From Thermodesulfovibrionales bacterium (GTDB lineage Bacteria; Nitrospirota; Thermodesulfovibrionia; Thermodesulfovibrionales; SM23-35): 49,799 bases of DNA. A model generated the notes under the pieces. That model did no database searches and was not told where the DNA came from. It worked only from the letters and a program-made list of their open reading frames with translations. The position numbers and the translations under genes were made by a program. Shown piece by piece: positions 1 to 9,538 of the stretch; within the stretch, counting starts at the first letter, position 1, and each line of letters begins with the position of its first letter. The DNA is taken from positions 1-49,799 of the forward strand of contig JASEEX010000005.1 in NCBI GenBank assembly GCA_030019415.1. The letters are read 5' to 3'.

Positions 1-2
1 CA

Positions 3-194
3 ACAGATAATATTTTCACAGAGAGATTATGGAGGACATTAAAATACGAGGAGGTGTACATTAGAGATTATCAGAATGTTTGGGAAGCAAGACAAGGTAT
101 CAGCGGCTATATGAACTTTTACAACCAGGAAAGACCACATCAGTCTCTTGGTAATAAGACACCGGCAGAGGTATATTTTGGTAGAACCAACTAA
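3..194 (+). pseudogene. IS3-type transposase, C-terminal end (cut by window edge)
   Basis: Frame 3 is open from the window start to a TAA at 192-194 and reads as the last ~63 residues of an IS3-family OrfB integrase. It has the RLWRTLKYEEVY segment that follows the catalytic Glu, and the terminal YNQERPHQSLG...TPAEVYF signature. The catalytic DDE residues would lie mostly upstream of the window, so intactness cannot be judged. It differs in sequence from the complete IS3-type element at 13.9-15.1 kb. A GGGTCCACCTTAAG-like end follows near 248-261 and may be the right terminal repeat; its partner is outside the window. The element abuts and has probably truncated the RmlC gene that follows. 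Confidence 0.85.
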
Positions 195-335
195 AACAAT
201 GACTCAAAACTGTAACTTAAAAATTGCAATTTTTTGTCTTGACAAATGGGTCCACCTTAAGTTTAAGTTGGCAACATAGTAAAAGTATTAACTCTATGAA
301 CTGCTCACAGCTTACTGCTTATTAATCCCTATAGA

Positions 336-539
336 ATGCTTTACGTTCCTAAAGGTTTTGCACATGGCTTTCAGACATTAAAGGATAATACAGTGGTTTT
401 TTATCAGATGTCTGAATTTTATCATCCAGAATGTGCCCAAGGCGTAAGATGGAATGACCCTGCGTTTGGGATTGAATGGCCACTATCGGTCAAAATTACA
501 TCTGAAAAAGATTTGAGTTATAGGGATTTTGAAAAGTGA
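336..539 (+). pseudogene. dTDP-4-dehydrorhamnose 3,5-epimerase (RmlC-like), 5'-truncated
   Basis: The 67 residues match the C-terminal half of RmlC/RfbC epimerases: VPKGFAHGFQTL (the beta-strand with the active-site region), then FYHPECAQGVRWNDPAFGIEWP. A full enzyme has about 180 residues. The N-terminal half, including its catalytic His, is absent. Open reading upstream ends at a TGA at 297-299, about 40 bases after the putative IS end, so the loss is best explained by the insertion at the left. The stop overlaps the GTG of the next gene (GTGA, 536-539), which shows that they were once translationally coupled. Epimerase activity is unlikely to remain. Confidence 0.8.
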
Positions 540-1462
540 AAAAAATTCTTTTAACCGGTGCCAGTGGTTTTATAGGGCAACACGCAATTCCGTTTTTGCT
601 TAAAAAAGGATATGAAGTGCACGCGGTAGATATTTCTAAAAAACCTTCTCATATAATTAGAAACAGGAAACTTTTTTGGCATGAATGTGATTTGTTAAAT
701 TATAAACAGCAAAAAATTTTGTTTAAGGAGATTAAACCTACCCATCTTCTCCATTTTGCTTGGTATGCAGTTCCTGGGAAATACTGGATTTCTTTCGAAA
801 ATATTAAATGGGTACAAGCAAGTTTAGAATTAGTAATAAATTTTCATGAGTTGGGGGGCAAGAGGGCGGTGTTTGCAGGCACCTGTGCTGAATATGATTG
901 GAATTATGGATATTGTTCTGAGGGAATAACTCCTACCAGGCCCCGAACTCTTTATGGAAATTGCAAAAATAGCCTTCAAGAGATACTTTCTCAATTTTCT
1001 AAACAAACCGGTATAAGCATCGTTTGGGGAAGGATATTTTTTCTTTACGGACCTTATGAAGCAAAAAATCGCTTAGTTCCTTTTATTATAACTTCGCTAC
1101 TGCAAGATCACCCAGCCCAATGTACCCATGGGGATCAAATTAGAGATTTTCTTCATGTTGAAGATGTAGCTTCAGCCTTCGTCAGTTTGTTGCAAAGTAA
1201 TGTAGAGGGTCCTGTGAACATTGCATCGGGTCAGCCAGTAGCCCTTAAGACCATTATTTATACTATTGCAGATTTATTAGGTAAAAGACATTTGGTTCAA
1301 CTTGGTGTTTTACCAGCCCCAGAGAATGAACCCCATTTTCTCATAGCAGATGTACGAAAGCTTAATCAGCAAGTTGGCTGGAAGCCTAAGATAACTCTTG
1401 AGGCAGGTTTAAAAAGTACCATTGAATGGTGGAAACAGAATTTAAAGGGGAACAAACTGTGA
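536..1462 (+). CDS. NAD-dependent sugar epimerase/dehydratase (extended SDR)
   Basis: This is a 308-residue extended short-chain dehydrogenase. It has the N-terminal Rossmann motif TGASGFIG (residues 7-14), an acidic D32 after the second strand, and the catalytic YxxxK as Y140-x3-K144 with T116 nearby in GTCAEY. The C-terminal half carries the RDFLHVEDVA substrate-domain signature. The length is usual for nucleotide-sugar 4,6-dehydratases, 4-epimerases and reductases. The exact sugar substrate cannot be read from sequence. It starts with GTG overlapping the RmlC stop and overlaps the next methyltransferase by 4 bases, so it sits inside a tight polysaccharide operon and probably supplies an activated deoxy- or branched sugar. 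Confidence 0.85.
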   Translation: MKKILLTGASGFIGQHAIPFLLKKGYEVHAVDISKKPSHIIRNRKLFWHECDLLNYKQQKILFKEIKPTHLLHFAWYAVPGKYWISFENIKWVQASLELVINFHELGGKRAVFAGTCAEYDWNYGYCSEGITPTRPRTLYGNCKNSLQEILSQFSKQTGISIVWGRIFFLYGPYEAKNRLVPFIITSLLQDHPAQCTHGDQIRDFLHVEDVASAFVSLLQSNVEGPVNIASGQPVALKTIIYTIADLLGKRHLVQLGVLPAPENEPHFLIADVRKLNQQVGWKPKITLEAGLKSTIEWWKQNLKGNKL

Positions 1463-2609
1463 ATTGTCCCATTTGCCGATCCTCTAACACGAGCGTATTT
1501 CTGAAGCGCTTTCAGGTTCCTGTGCATCAAAATTTGTTATGTCTTTCTAAAGAAGAAGCAAGAAATATAAAGAGGGGTAATTTGTCCATGACCATTTGTG
1601 AAGAATGTGGTTTTGTTTTTAATCACGCTTTTGATGCGGATTTGCTTTCCTATGGTAAAGATTACGATAACACTCAAATATGTTCTCCTATGTTTCAGAC
1701 TTATATTGATAGTTTGATTTATCATCTAATCAACGAACAAGGTGTAGTTAACAAGGCCGTTGTCGAGGTTGGTTGTGGCAAAGGTTCTTTTTTAAAATCC
1801 CTATGCTTAAAAGGAAGAAATTGCGGTATTGGCTTCGACCCTAGCTATGTGGGCCCAAGCATTCTTATGGATGGAAGGCTGAGGTTTGAGCGCAGTTTTT
1901 ATGGTCCAGGTTGTGAGTCTATTCCTGCTGATGTGGTTATTTGCAGACATGTGATAGAGCACGTTTCTGACCCTGTGAACTTGTTAAAAGCGGTCAGGCA
2001 AGCTTTGAGAAAATCGCCACGTGCACAGGTGTTTTTTGAGACACCAGATTTGGACTGGATTCTTAAAAATTACGTATTTTGGGACTTTTTTTATGAACAT
2101 TGCTCCTATTTCACACAACAATCTTTGAGTATTGCATTCGAATCCGCAGGGTTTGAAGTAGAGAGTATCCGCAACGTTTTTCAAGGTCAATATATTTGGT
2201 TAGAGGCTAAACCAAGTAATAAACAAAACCATAATATTAGAACATCTTCAGGACAAATACCTAATTTGGCAAAACAGTTTGCTAAAAAGGAAGAATTACT
2301 TATCCAGCACTACCAAAAACGTCTTAAAGAATTGCATTCATTAGGACGGGTGGCGATTTGGGGCGCTGGGGCAAAAGGGGTTACCTTTGCTAATCTGGTT
2401 GATCCGCATTGTGAATGGATTGATTGTGTGGTGGATTAAATCCTAACAAACAAGGGAATTTTGTTCCAGGAACAGGGTATTCAATCATTTCCTACTCCGA
2501 GTTGCCAAAGCGAAATATGGCTACAGCCATCGTAATGAATCCTAACTATTATGAAGAAAATCAGTTAATACTCCAAAAAGCGGGAATTAAACTTAATTTG
2601 ATTGATTAG
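1459..2609 (+). pseudogene. Sugar C-methyltransferase (TylC3/NovU type), frameshifted
   Basis: The product has the three-part layout of NDP-sugar C-methyltransferases. An N-terminal zinc-binding segment (CPICRS then ICEEC) comes first, followed by a class I SAM domain with VEVGCGKGSFL, and a C-terminal domain starting at VAIWGAGAKG. The first frame stops at 2437-2439 after WIDCVVD. The missing end (LNPNKQGNFVPGTGYSI onward, to 2609) continues in another frame that shares the T at 2436, so one base appears to be lost in a short T run. Restored length would be about 383 residues. The start was set at the GTG at 1459, which overlaps the epimerase stop as GTGA, rather than at 1426. It is either genuinely broken or a sequencing indel. 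Confidence 0.8.
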
Positions 2610-2616
2610 GAGAACA

Positions 2617-3381
2617 ATGAAATTAACGATTGATTCAACTACAAAAATACTGGTTCTGGAAGTCAATGGGAAATTTCGCAAAATTGATCTTTACTCAAAA
2701 GAGGCTTTTGAACTGATTTCCCAACAATGGCTAAAGGTAGGATGGAACCAGAAATATTCTTACACTTTTAGCTGGATGGGACGACCAATAATCCAACTTC
2801 CTGAAGACATGGTGCGTATTCAAGAGGTAATTTATAGAGTTAAGCCAGATGTTATCATCGAGACAGGTATCGCTCATGGCGGATCATTAATTTTTTATGC
2901 CAGTTTGTGTGAAGTGATGAAAAAAGGACGGATAATTGGTATTGATATAGAGATACGTCCACATAATCGAAAAGCTATTGAAGCACACCAATTGCTTCCG
3001 CTAATTACTCTGGTTGAAGGTGACTCAACTGATCCTCAAGTTGTTAGTCAGGTAAAATCGTTAACAAGACCTGATGAGCATGTTATGGTTATTTTAGATT
3101 CTTGTCATACTAAAGAGCATGTTCTAAAGGAACTCGAAGCATATCATGATTTAGTAACTCAGGGTTCATATATTGTGGTTACTGACGGTATCATGGAGGA
3201 TCTATATGACGTTCCTCGGGGCAAGGATGAATGGAGAAAAGATAATCCCAAGGCAGCAGCCGTTGAATTTGCATCAAAGCATCCTGAATTTAGAATTGAA
3301 GAACCTGCATTCCCTTTCAATGAAAGTGAGATCACCAAAAGAGTAACGCACTGGCCTGATGCATTTTTGAGAAGAATTTGA
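2617..3381 (+). CDS. CmcI-like (cephalosporin hydroxylase family) methyltransferase
   Basis: The ~254-residue protein matches the CmcI/rhamnosyl O-methyltransferase family. It has VIIETGIAHGGSLIFYA (SAM-binding loop), IIGIDIEIRP (acidic loop), VEGDSTDP, VILDSCHTKEHVL (metal-site Asp and His region) and a final ITKRVTHWPDAFLRR. Despite the historical name, members in polysaccharide loci are mostly thought to be SAM-dependent O-methyltransferases. The start was set at the ATG at 2617 because AGGAG lies at 2609-2613; the upstream TTG at 2602 has no ribosome site. It follows the broken C-methyltransferase directly and probably methylates a sugar hydroxyl of the surface glycan. Confidence 0.8.
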   Translation: MKLTIDSTTKILVLEVNGKFRKIDLYSKEAFELISQQWLKVGWNQKYSYTFSWMGRPIIQLPEDMVRIQEVIYRVKPDVIIETGIAHGGSLIFYASLCEVMKKGRIIGIDIEIRPHNRKAIEAHQLLPLITLVEGDSTDPQVVSQVKSLTRPDEHVMVILDSCHTKEHVLKELEAYHDLVTQGSYIVVTDGIMEDLYDVPRGKDEWRKDNPKAAAVEFASKHPEFRIEEPAFPFNESEITKRVTHWPDAFLRRI

Positions 3382-3538
3382 TATGTCACGGCTTTCTGTT
3401 CAATCCCCTCAGATTATCTCAGTGCATCTATTGTTTTTTGCTCGGTCATATTTTAAATGTTTCGAGAAACGTTTTATCGCCTTTTACAGGCGTTAAAATT
3501 GTTGTGTAGTACGAAAATTAACTAAAGGAGATGACATT

Positions 3539-4747
3539 ATGCCGCTATTTTCGATTGTAATACCAACCCGCAACCGCGCTCATCTATTGCGTTATGCCCT
3601 ACAGAGTGCACTAAGTCAGACATTTGATGACTATGAAATTGTGATTAGCGACAACCATTCAGATGATAACACGGCACAAGTAGTAAAAAAGCTTAGCAAT
3701 AGCCAGGTGAAGTATTTTAAGACTGATCAGGTTTTATCTATGACTAATAACTGGGAATTTGCTTTAAGCAAGGCTTCTGGTGAGTGGATTACCTTTTTGT
3801 GCGATGACGATGCAATGTGTCCACGAACATTAGAGAAACTCGGAAGCATTATTGCGAACCGCCCAACATCCGTTATAAAATGGGCCCGTGATACTTATTA
3901 CCACAATAACTGCTATGAGCCTATATTACGAAATAAGCTTATACATCATCCCTTCACAAATCAGATAGTAGATATCGATAGTCGAACACAGCTGGCAATG
4001 TTATTTGAACGCCGCGAGGATGGGAATGCACCAAAGATGCTTAATTCATGTTGTCATCGAGAAGTAATTAACAAAATCGTGCGCCAAGTTGGCCGTTTCT
4101 TTTTAGGCTTAGCTCCCGACTATTCTGCTTCTGCTGCAATGCTTGCTGTAGTAGATAGCTATACTTACATAGATACACCGCTCATGATCGGCGGTATTGC
4201 AAAAGAGAGCAGCGGGGGATTTGCTAGATACGCCAGGGGAGAAATGCCTTTTGCGCTTTTGGAAGAGTCGCAAGAGTACAATCTATTTGGGAATGTTCCG
4301 CTCCAGTTGCCAGTTCAAACCAACATAATGGTTGAAACATTGTTGAAAGTAAAGGAAGCGATGCCAGAGCTTCTTTCGGATGTAAATATCTGCTGGTATC
4401 GGTATTTCATTTTGTGCTATGAAGAATTGATGGATCTTAAAAGTATACATGGCATGAATATCTCTGTAATGAAGAAGCACTTTCGTTCTGTTCTTGCCCA
4501 ACAGTCACTGAACTTAAGGGTGCTGGTAGGTGTTTATATGCTACGAACGCTGTTTTCGCATATTATACGAACATTGCTCCGACCCATAATTAACCGGCAC
4601 CCAACACTATTCCACCTTAAATTATTAATTCGAAAATTGTTGCTCCAATCTAAAATAAAAATAGTTGATGGCAAGATTGCTGATTTCAGCAATATCTTTG
4701 AAGCAGCGCAGTATCTTGATAGGCTTGTGTCTCTTAAGGAAAGGTAA
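3539..4747 (+). CDS. Family 2 glycosyltransferase
   Basis: This 402-residue protein opens with FSIVIPTRNRAHLLRYALQS, the GT-A nucleotide-binding start of GT2 enzymes. ISDNHSDDNT and the metal-binding DxD-like CDDDAM (about residues 94-98) follow. The region after ~residue 230 is family-specific and not recognisable. The ATG has a good AAAGGAG site about 9 bases upstream. A 157-base gap without coding signal separates it from the CmcI-like gene, so it may start a new transcript. The role inferred is sugar transfer during repeat-unit assembly at the cytoplasmic membrane; donor and acceptor are unknown. Confidence 0.85.
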   Translation: MPLFSIVIPTRNRAHLLRYALQSALSQTFDDYEIVISDNHSDDNTAQVVKKLSNSQVKYFKTDQVLSMTNNWEFALSKASGEWITFLCDDDAMCPRTLEKLGSIIANRPTSVIKWARDTYYHNNCYEPILRNKLIHHPFTNQIVDIDSRTQLAMLFERREDGNAPKMLNSCCHREVINKIVRQVGRFFLGLAPDYSASAAMLAVVDSYTYIDTPLMIGGIAKESSGGFARYARGEMPFALLEESQEYNLFGNVPLQLPVQTNIMVETLLKVKEAMPELLSDVNICWYRYFILCYEELMDLKSIHGMNISVMKKHFRSVLAQQSLNLRVLVGVYMLRTLFSHIIRTLLRPIINRHPTLFHLKLLIRKLLLQSKIKIVDGKIADFSNIFEAAQYLDRLVSLKER

Positions 4748-4826
4748 TGTAGAAAGCCCATGGTAAGAAAAAAGGTGGTTACGCCAGTGAAGATAGATTG
4801 CAAGGAGCATAATTATCAAAACCGAT

Positions 4827-6026
4827 ATGACCAATAAGGAAGATTCTCCAAAATACAAATTAGCCATACTTACATCCCACCCCATTCAGTATCATGTGCC
4901 TCTTTTTCAAAAGATAGCCCAGCATTCCAGAATTGACCTTATGGTATATTTTTGTTCTGACTATGGTGTGACTGAAAAGATAGACCCAGGATTTGGCGTT
5001 GCTTTTAAATGGGATATACCGCTTTTAGAAGGCTATAGCTATAAATTTCTTAAGAATTATTTGCCAGGTATATCTGGGGGCAGATTATGGCTTTCATTTA
5101 ATCCAGGTATTATAAAAGAACTCTGGAAAGAAAGGTATGATGCTGTTCTCATTCACGGGTATGTTGCACTTTCTAATTGGTTAGCCATAATTGGGGCAAG
5201 ATTAAATAATACATCGGTAATACTTCGTGGTGAAACTATCCTTAGACATAATCAAAATAAGTTGCTCCAATTTATAAAAAAAGCTTATTTAAAATTATTT
5301 TTTAGTAGGATAAAAGCTTTTTTACCAATAGGCACACGTAGCCGAGAATTTTTTTTAACTTATGGTGTTCCTGAGAGTCGGATGTTTCCGACGCCTTATT
5401 CAGTCGATAATGAATTCTTTATAGAACAGAGGGAAATATGGCAGGATAATATAAATGAAATAAAAGAAGAGCTTGGTATTCCTAAAGATACTCCTGTAAT
5501 CCTCTATGCTTCAAAGATTACCAAGAGAAAACACCCAATGGATATTCTTAAAGCCTTTGAGAAATTAAAAGAAAAAGCAACTCTTGTTTTTGTTGGTGAT
5601 GGGAATTCGCGGCCAACTTTAGAGAAGTATGTCGAGAGAAGAAATATTGGTAATGTTTTCTTTGTCGGTTTCAAAAATCAAAGTGAACTGCCCAAGTATT
5701 ACACGATTGCCGATGTTTTCGTTTTGCCTTCTTCTTATGAACCCTGGGGATTGGCGATAAATGAGGCGATGTGTTTTGGCCTTCCTATTATCACCACGGA
5801 GGCAGTTGCTGCTTCAGCGGACCTCGTTTGTCATGGAGAAAATGGATTTATATATCCTGTAGGTGATATTGACAAATTGACAAACAGCTTATCCAAACTA
5901 TTACAGGAGACTGAACTCAGAATAAAAATGGGTAAACGCTCTTCAGAGATAATCGCTAAATGGAGTTATAAAGAAGATGAGGAAGGTATATTGGCATCCC
6001 TAGAATATGTAAAACGAGGCAATTAA
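4827..6026 (+). CDS. Family 4 glycosyltransferase
   Basis: This 399-residue GT-B enzyme has an N-terminal acceptor domain starting KLAILTSHPIQYHVPLF. The C-terminal donor domain contains ILYASKITKRKHP, VGDGNSRPTLE and the EPWGLAINEAMCFGLPII segment with the E-x7-E type donor-site motif. Length and domain order are normal. The TAA at 6024-6026 overlaps the ATG of the FkbM remnant. The start at 4827 is the first ATG in frame before conserved sequence; no strong ribosome site is visible. It probably adds a hexose to the lipid-linked glycan. Confidence 0.85.
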   Translation: MTNKEDSPKYKLAILTSHPIQYHVPLFQKIAQHSRIDLMVYFCSDYGVTEKIDPGFGVAFKWDIPLLEGYSYKFLKNYLPGISGGRLWLSFNPGIIKELWKERYDAVLIHGYVALSNWLAIIGARLNNTSVILRGETILRHNQNKLLQFIKKAYLKLFFSRIKAFLPIGTRSREFFLTYGVPESRMFPTPYSVDNEFFIEQREIWQDNINEIKEELGIPKDTPVILYASKITKRKHPMDILKAFEKLKEKATLVFVGDGNSRPTLEKYVERRNIGNVFFVGFKNQSELPKYYTIADVFVLPSSYEPWGLAINEAMCFGLPIITTEAVAASADLVCHGENGFIYPVGDIDKLTNSLSKLLQETELRIKMGKRSSEIIAKWSYKEDEEGILASLEYVKRGN

Positions 6027-6762
6027 TGTTAAACCTTTCAAAAATTTCTAACAGAAATATCATCGGAAAACTTTTCAGATTTCCTCTAAAATTTATCCCT
6101 GAGGGAACTATAGTGCCTATTTTGCAAGGCAAACTAAAAGGTAAGAAATGGATTGTGGGGTCAAGCAATCATGGATGCTAGATAGGTAGTTACGAATACG
6201 AAAAGCAACGCCTTTTTACTAAAACAATCACAGAAGGATCTGTCGTATACGATATTGGTGCTCATGTAGGTTTCTATACACTCTTAGCTTCAGAATTAGT
6301 TGGCCCAAACGGAAAGGTCATTGTTTTCGAGCCATTACCCATAAATATTCATTACCTGAAAGAGCATTTGCGAATCAATCATTGTGGGAATGTGACAGTT
6401 TTTGAATCAGCGGTTGCTGAGCGAAGTGGTGTCATTGCTTTCGAAGATGGAATAAATAGTCATACTGGCCACTTATCTTCAAAAGGTAATCGTGAGGTAA
6501 GAGTGGTTAGCCTTGATGACCTTGTTACAAAAGGTGAAATACCCCCCAGACTATATGAAAATTGATGTAGAAGGAGCTGAGGTATCAGTTTTAAGGGGTG
6601 CAATGGATACACTTGAGCATTATTATCCAAAAATTTTTCTGGCTACCCATGGAATTGAAGTGCATCAACAATGCTGTAAAATTTTTAAAATCAATAGGCT
6701 ATGATTTACAATCCATAAGTAAAAAAAACATAGATGAGACTAACGAAATATTAGCTGATTAA
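6026..6762 (+). pseudogene. FkbM-family methyltransferase, multiply broken
   Basis: Pieces in three frames add up to a normal FkbM methyltransferase. They are DIGAHVGFYTLLASE (SAM site), VFEPLPINIHYL, SLDDLV, YMKIDVEGAEVSVLRGA, and an ending KSIGYDLQSISKKN. The frame starting at the ATG at 6026 is stopped by TAG at 6179-6181, where family members usually have a Trp/Leu between HGC and IGSYE. It shifts once at the C6 run near 6541-6546 and again near 6676-6690 in an A/T-rich stretch. One nonsense codon plus two frameshifts argue for a real pseudogene, although the C run may be an error site. It overlaps the upstream glycosyltransferase by 3 bases. Confidence 0.8.
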
Positions 6763-6929
6763 AAATTAAAAGAGAATAGATTTTAATCAATGGTACAATT
6801 ACCAAACAAGTTAAAATAGATTTACCAAAATTCGAAAATGGACTATGGCCACAGCTACATTCCAAACAATGAGTTGACGGGAGATAAAAGGCGATAGGAA
6901 ATGGGCATGTTCCTGGAAGGAGTAAAGGA

Positions 6930-8093
6930 GTGAAAAGAAAGCTCAAGATTCTCTTTACCCACCGCTTTAGCTTTGGCGGCGGTCTTATTATTACCCACTA
7001 TTTGTGTAATCACCTTGTTACCTTGGGACATGAGGTTGCATGTATTTATATCAAAAATAAATTGGCACATACCAAGCTTCCTATGTTTGATAATCCTCAA
7101 TATAAGATTGTATGGTTAGAATCCCTGCCTATGATAACTTTCTGGACCCTGAATAGGTTCTTGAAGTCCTATCTAAAAAATAATCAAATTGACGCAATTA
7201 TCTCAACTGGACCAGAAGGAGGTTATCTCAAAAACCTTTGTTCAAAAAAGTCCATAATACATATAGCTTCCTATCATCACCCTAATCCAACTTATGCAGA
7301 TGCAAGAGTTTTTCTACCTAACTTAAAATGCTTTAACCCTTGGAATATAGGTAAGTGGCTTCATCGTTGGGACTTGTACTTTGAACGCTTAACCTTATTA
7401 AAGGCAGATGTGGTTCACTGCCTTAGTGAATATCAAAAAACGAAAGCCTCGGAAACCTTGGGTATTCCTGAGGCCAAAATGGTGGTTATCTATTGTGGTG
7501 TTGATATAGAAAAGTTCTCTCCGAGTTGGGATATGAAAGAACCTCGAATTCTTTATTGCGGTGGACTTGTTTCTAATAAAGGAATTGGTATTCTACTTGA
7601 AGCACTTTCCGGAGTAATTAAAAAACATAATGTGTCTCTGGATATTTTAGGAAATGGCAACTGGAAGCCATATAAACAGAAAGCTATAGATTTGGGTATT
7701 ATTGATAAAGTTCATTATCACGGATATGTGGCAAATGATCAAATAGGAGAGTATTATAAAGAAGCCTACCTTTTCGTGGCTCCAACCAAACATGAGAGTT
7801 TCGGGTTGACACTTGCTGAAGCTATGGCGGCTGAACTTCCGGTTGTATCGACTTTAACTACGGCTATTTCTGAAGTGGTAAAGGATGGCGTAACAGGATT
7901 TCTTGTTCCCTGGAACGATGTAAACGCGCTGGCAGATGCTATAACCAAGCTCCTTGATAGTCCTGAAATGGCTAAGTCTATGGGACAGGCTGGTAGAGAG
8001 CGAGTAGAACGGATGTTCACCTGGGATAAAGCAGCTCAGCAAATGGAAGAGTTGATTATTCAAACTTTGAAAGTCAAGGAATTGATAAGATGA
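6930..8093 (+). CDS. Family 4 glycosyltransferase
   Basis: This is a 387-residue GT-B glycosyltransferase. The N-terminal half starts ILFTHRFSFGGGLIITHYLC, a glycine-rich acceptor-domain loop. The C-terminal half has ILYCGGLVSNKGIGILLEAL, DILGNGNW, VHYHGYV and HESFGLTLAEAMAAELPVV with the two conserved Glu residues of the donor site. The GTG start at 6930 is preceded by GGAGTAAAGGAG. It overlaps the next membrane protein by 4 bases (ATGA), so the two are co-translated. The 167 bases before it contain only the tail of the FkbM remnant and nothing else recognised. Confidence 0.85.
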   Translation: MKRKLKILFTHRFSFGGGLIITHYLCNHLVTLGHEVACIYIKNKLAHTKLPMFDNPQYKIVWLESLPMITFWTLNRFLKSYLKNNQIDAIISTGPEGGYLKNLCSKKSIIHIASYHHPNPTYADARVFLPNLKCFNPWNIGKWLHRWDLYFERLTLLKADVVHCLSEYQKTKASETLGIPEAKMVVIYCGVDIEKFSPSWDMKEPRILYCGGLVSNKGIGILLEALSGVIKKHNVSLDILGNGNWKPYKQKAIDLGIIDKVHYHGYVANDQIGEYYKEAYLFVAPTKHESFGLTLAEAMAAELPVVSTLTTAISEVVKDGVTGFLVPWNDVNALADAITKLLDSPEMAKSMGQAGRERVERMFTWDKAAQQMEELIIQTLKVKELIR

Positions 8094-9538
8094 CAAATAT
8101 CTTTCAATTAATTTATAGCCTTATTTCTAATCCACTTCTTTTACTAAATTTAACTTTACTCTTTGCTGTAACCATCGTTGTACTTCCTCGCTGGCGCAAT
8201 GGAATTATCCTTATTTTCATCTGGCTTTATCTTGAGGATATTATCCGCAGACTTCTTCCCGGTCAACCTCCCCATGTAATGCTTATAAAAGATGGTCTAC
8301 TTCTCTTAACCTATTTTGCCTTTTTTGTCACCCTCGTTATTAAACAAAACAATAGGAGCCCATTCATTCTTTGGAAACCCCCTTTCATCATAGGATTTCT
8401 GATTTTTGGAGGATGGTGTGTTGTTGGAACAGTTAACCCGCATTTGCCGAGTCCCTTGTTTGCCGCCATTGGACTTCGAAGTTATCTTTGGTATGTACCC
8501 ATACTCTTTTTAGGATACTATATGTTTTCGAGGGAAAGGGGTTTAATGAAGTTTTGCCGGATTTTGGTTTATACAAGTATCCCCTTGACCATTATCGCTA
8601 TTATTCAATACATATTTTATGATCTTATATCTCCCCTTATTCGGCCCCTAGAAGGAGCACATCAATTCCATAGTTTTGGCTTGCTGGAAGGAAGTGGTAT
8701 TAAATTGGTACCCTCTATATTTCGAAGCGCAGCGGTATATAGTTTATTCACACTTCTTCTATTTTTCCTTGGAATGGGATTGCGATTTTATCCTCACAAC
8801 TCACCAAGGCAGAGGTTTTTTATCAACATTTCTATTTTATTTGCTGCAGTTGGAGTATTTATGAGCGGTGTAAGAGCCCCCATGTATCTATTAATCTTTG
8901 GGACATTAGGCTACATGTTTACATACAAAAGGGATTTTCCATCAAACGTTTGGAGTCGGCGAAAATCGATATTACTACCCATTGCTCTCCTATCAATAGG
9001 AGTTTTTCTTATAATCTATCTCGTTTTTCAAGACATTAGTAAGTATTTTATCCATTCGCCACATGAGTTATTACCTGAGCGATCTAAAACCTTGACACAG
9101 GATATACTTTTTGCAGTAGAAAATTCTGGTTTCTTAGGATTTGGAACTGGATCCAGAAGTCAGGGTCTGCAATATATCCCTGAAGGCGAAGAATGGGCTG
9201 TAAAAGATGAGTGGGGGGTTGAGGGTATCTTTGCAAAGATATGGTATGAATTAGGCCCCATTGGAGAATTAATTTTTATTTTCTTTTTTGCTCAGATGTT
9301 TTTGAGCTGGCTGAAAGAGCGTCGTAAATTAAAAGGAACTACTTTATATAGTTTGGGTCTCGCTATTTGTATGTATTTAGTTCTCATATCTTTATGGTCT
9401 ATCAAAGGGCACCAGATATTTGGTGATGCTACGACATTGGTGTGCTTCTGGTTTTTTATGGGAGTATTATTTCGGCTAAAGAATTTTGCTAATCAAGAAA
9501 CGAGATATAAAAAAGATGGATGTGGACAATCTACATAA
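8090..9538 (+). CDS. O-antigen polymerase/ligase-like membrane protein (Wzy/WaaL type)
   Basis: The 482-residue protein is strongly hydrophobic with about ten predicted membrane segments. There is a large extracytoplasmic loop around residues 310-390 before the last two segments, and a GVRAPMYLLIFGTLGYM segment typical of the Wzy_C/O-antigen ligase superfamily. GFGTGSRSQG in the loop resembles the FGxG motif of these enzymes. Sequence alone cannot separate a polymerase from a ligase. It overlaps both neighbours, which are a glycosyltransferase and a methyltransferase. The inferred role is polymerisation of repeat units, or attachment to a lipid carrier, on the outer face of the cytoplasmic membrane. 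Confidence 0.75.
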   Translation: MTNIFQLIYSLISNPLLLLNLTLLFAVTIVVLPRWRNGIILIFIWLYLEDIIRRLLPGQPPHVMLIKDGLLLLTYFAFFVTLVIKQNNRSPFILWKPPFIIGFLIFGGWCVVGTVNPHLPSPLFAAIGLRSYLWYVPILFLGYYMFSRERGLMKFCRILVYTSIPLTIIAIIQYIFYDLISPLIRPLEGAHQFHSFGLLEGSGIKLVPSIFRSAAVYSLFTLLLFFLGMGLRFYPHNSPRQRFFINISILFAAVGVFMSGVRAPMYLLIFGTLGYMFTYKRDFPSNVWSRRKSILLPIALLSIGVFLIIYLVFQDISKYFIHSPHELLPERSKTLTQDILFAVENSGFLGFGTGSRSQGLQYIPEGEEWAVKDEWGVEGIFAKIWYELGPIGELIFIFFFAQMFLSWLKERRKLKGTTLYSLGLAICMYLVLISLWSIKGHQIFGDATTLVCFWFFMGVLFRLKNFANQETRYKKDGCGQST

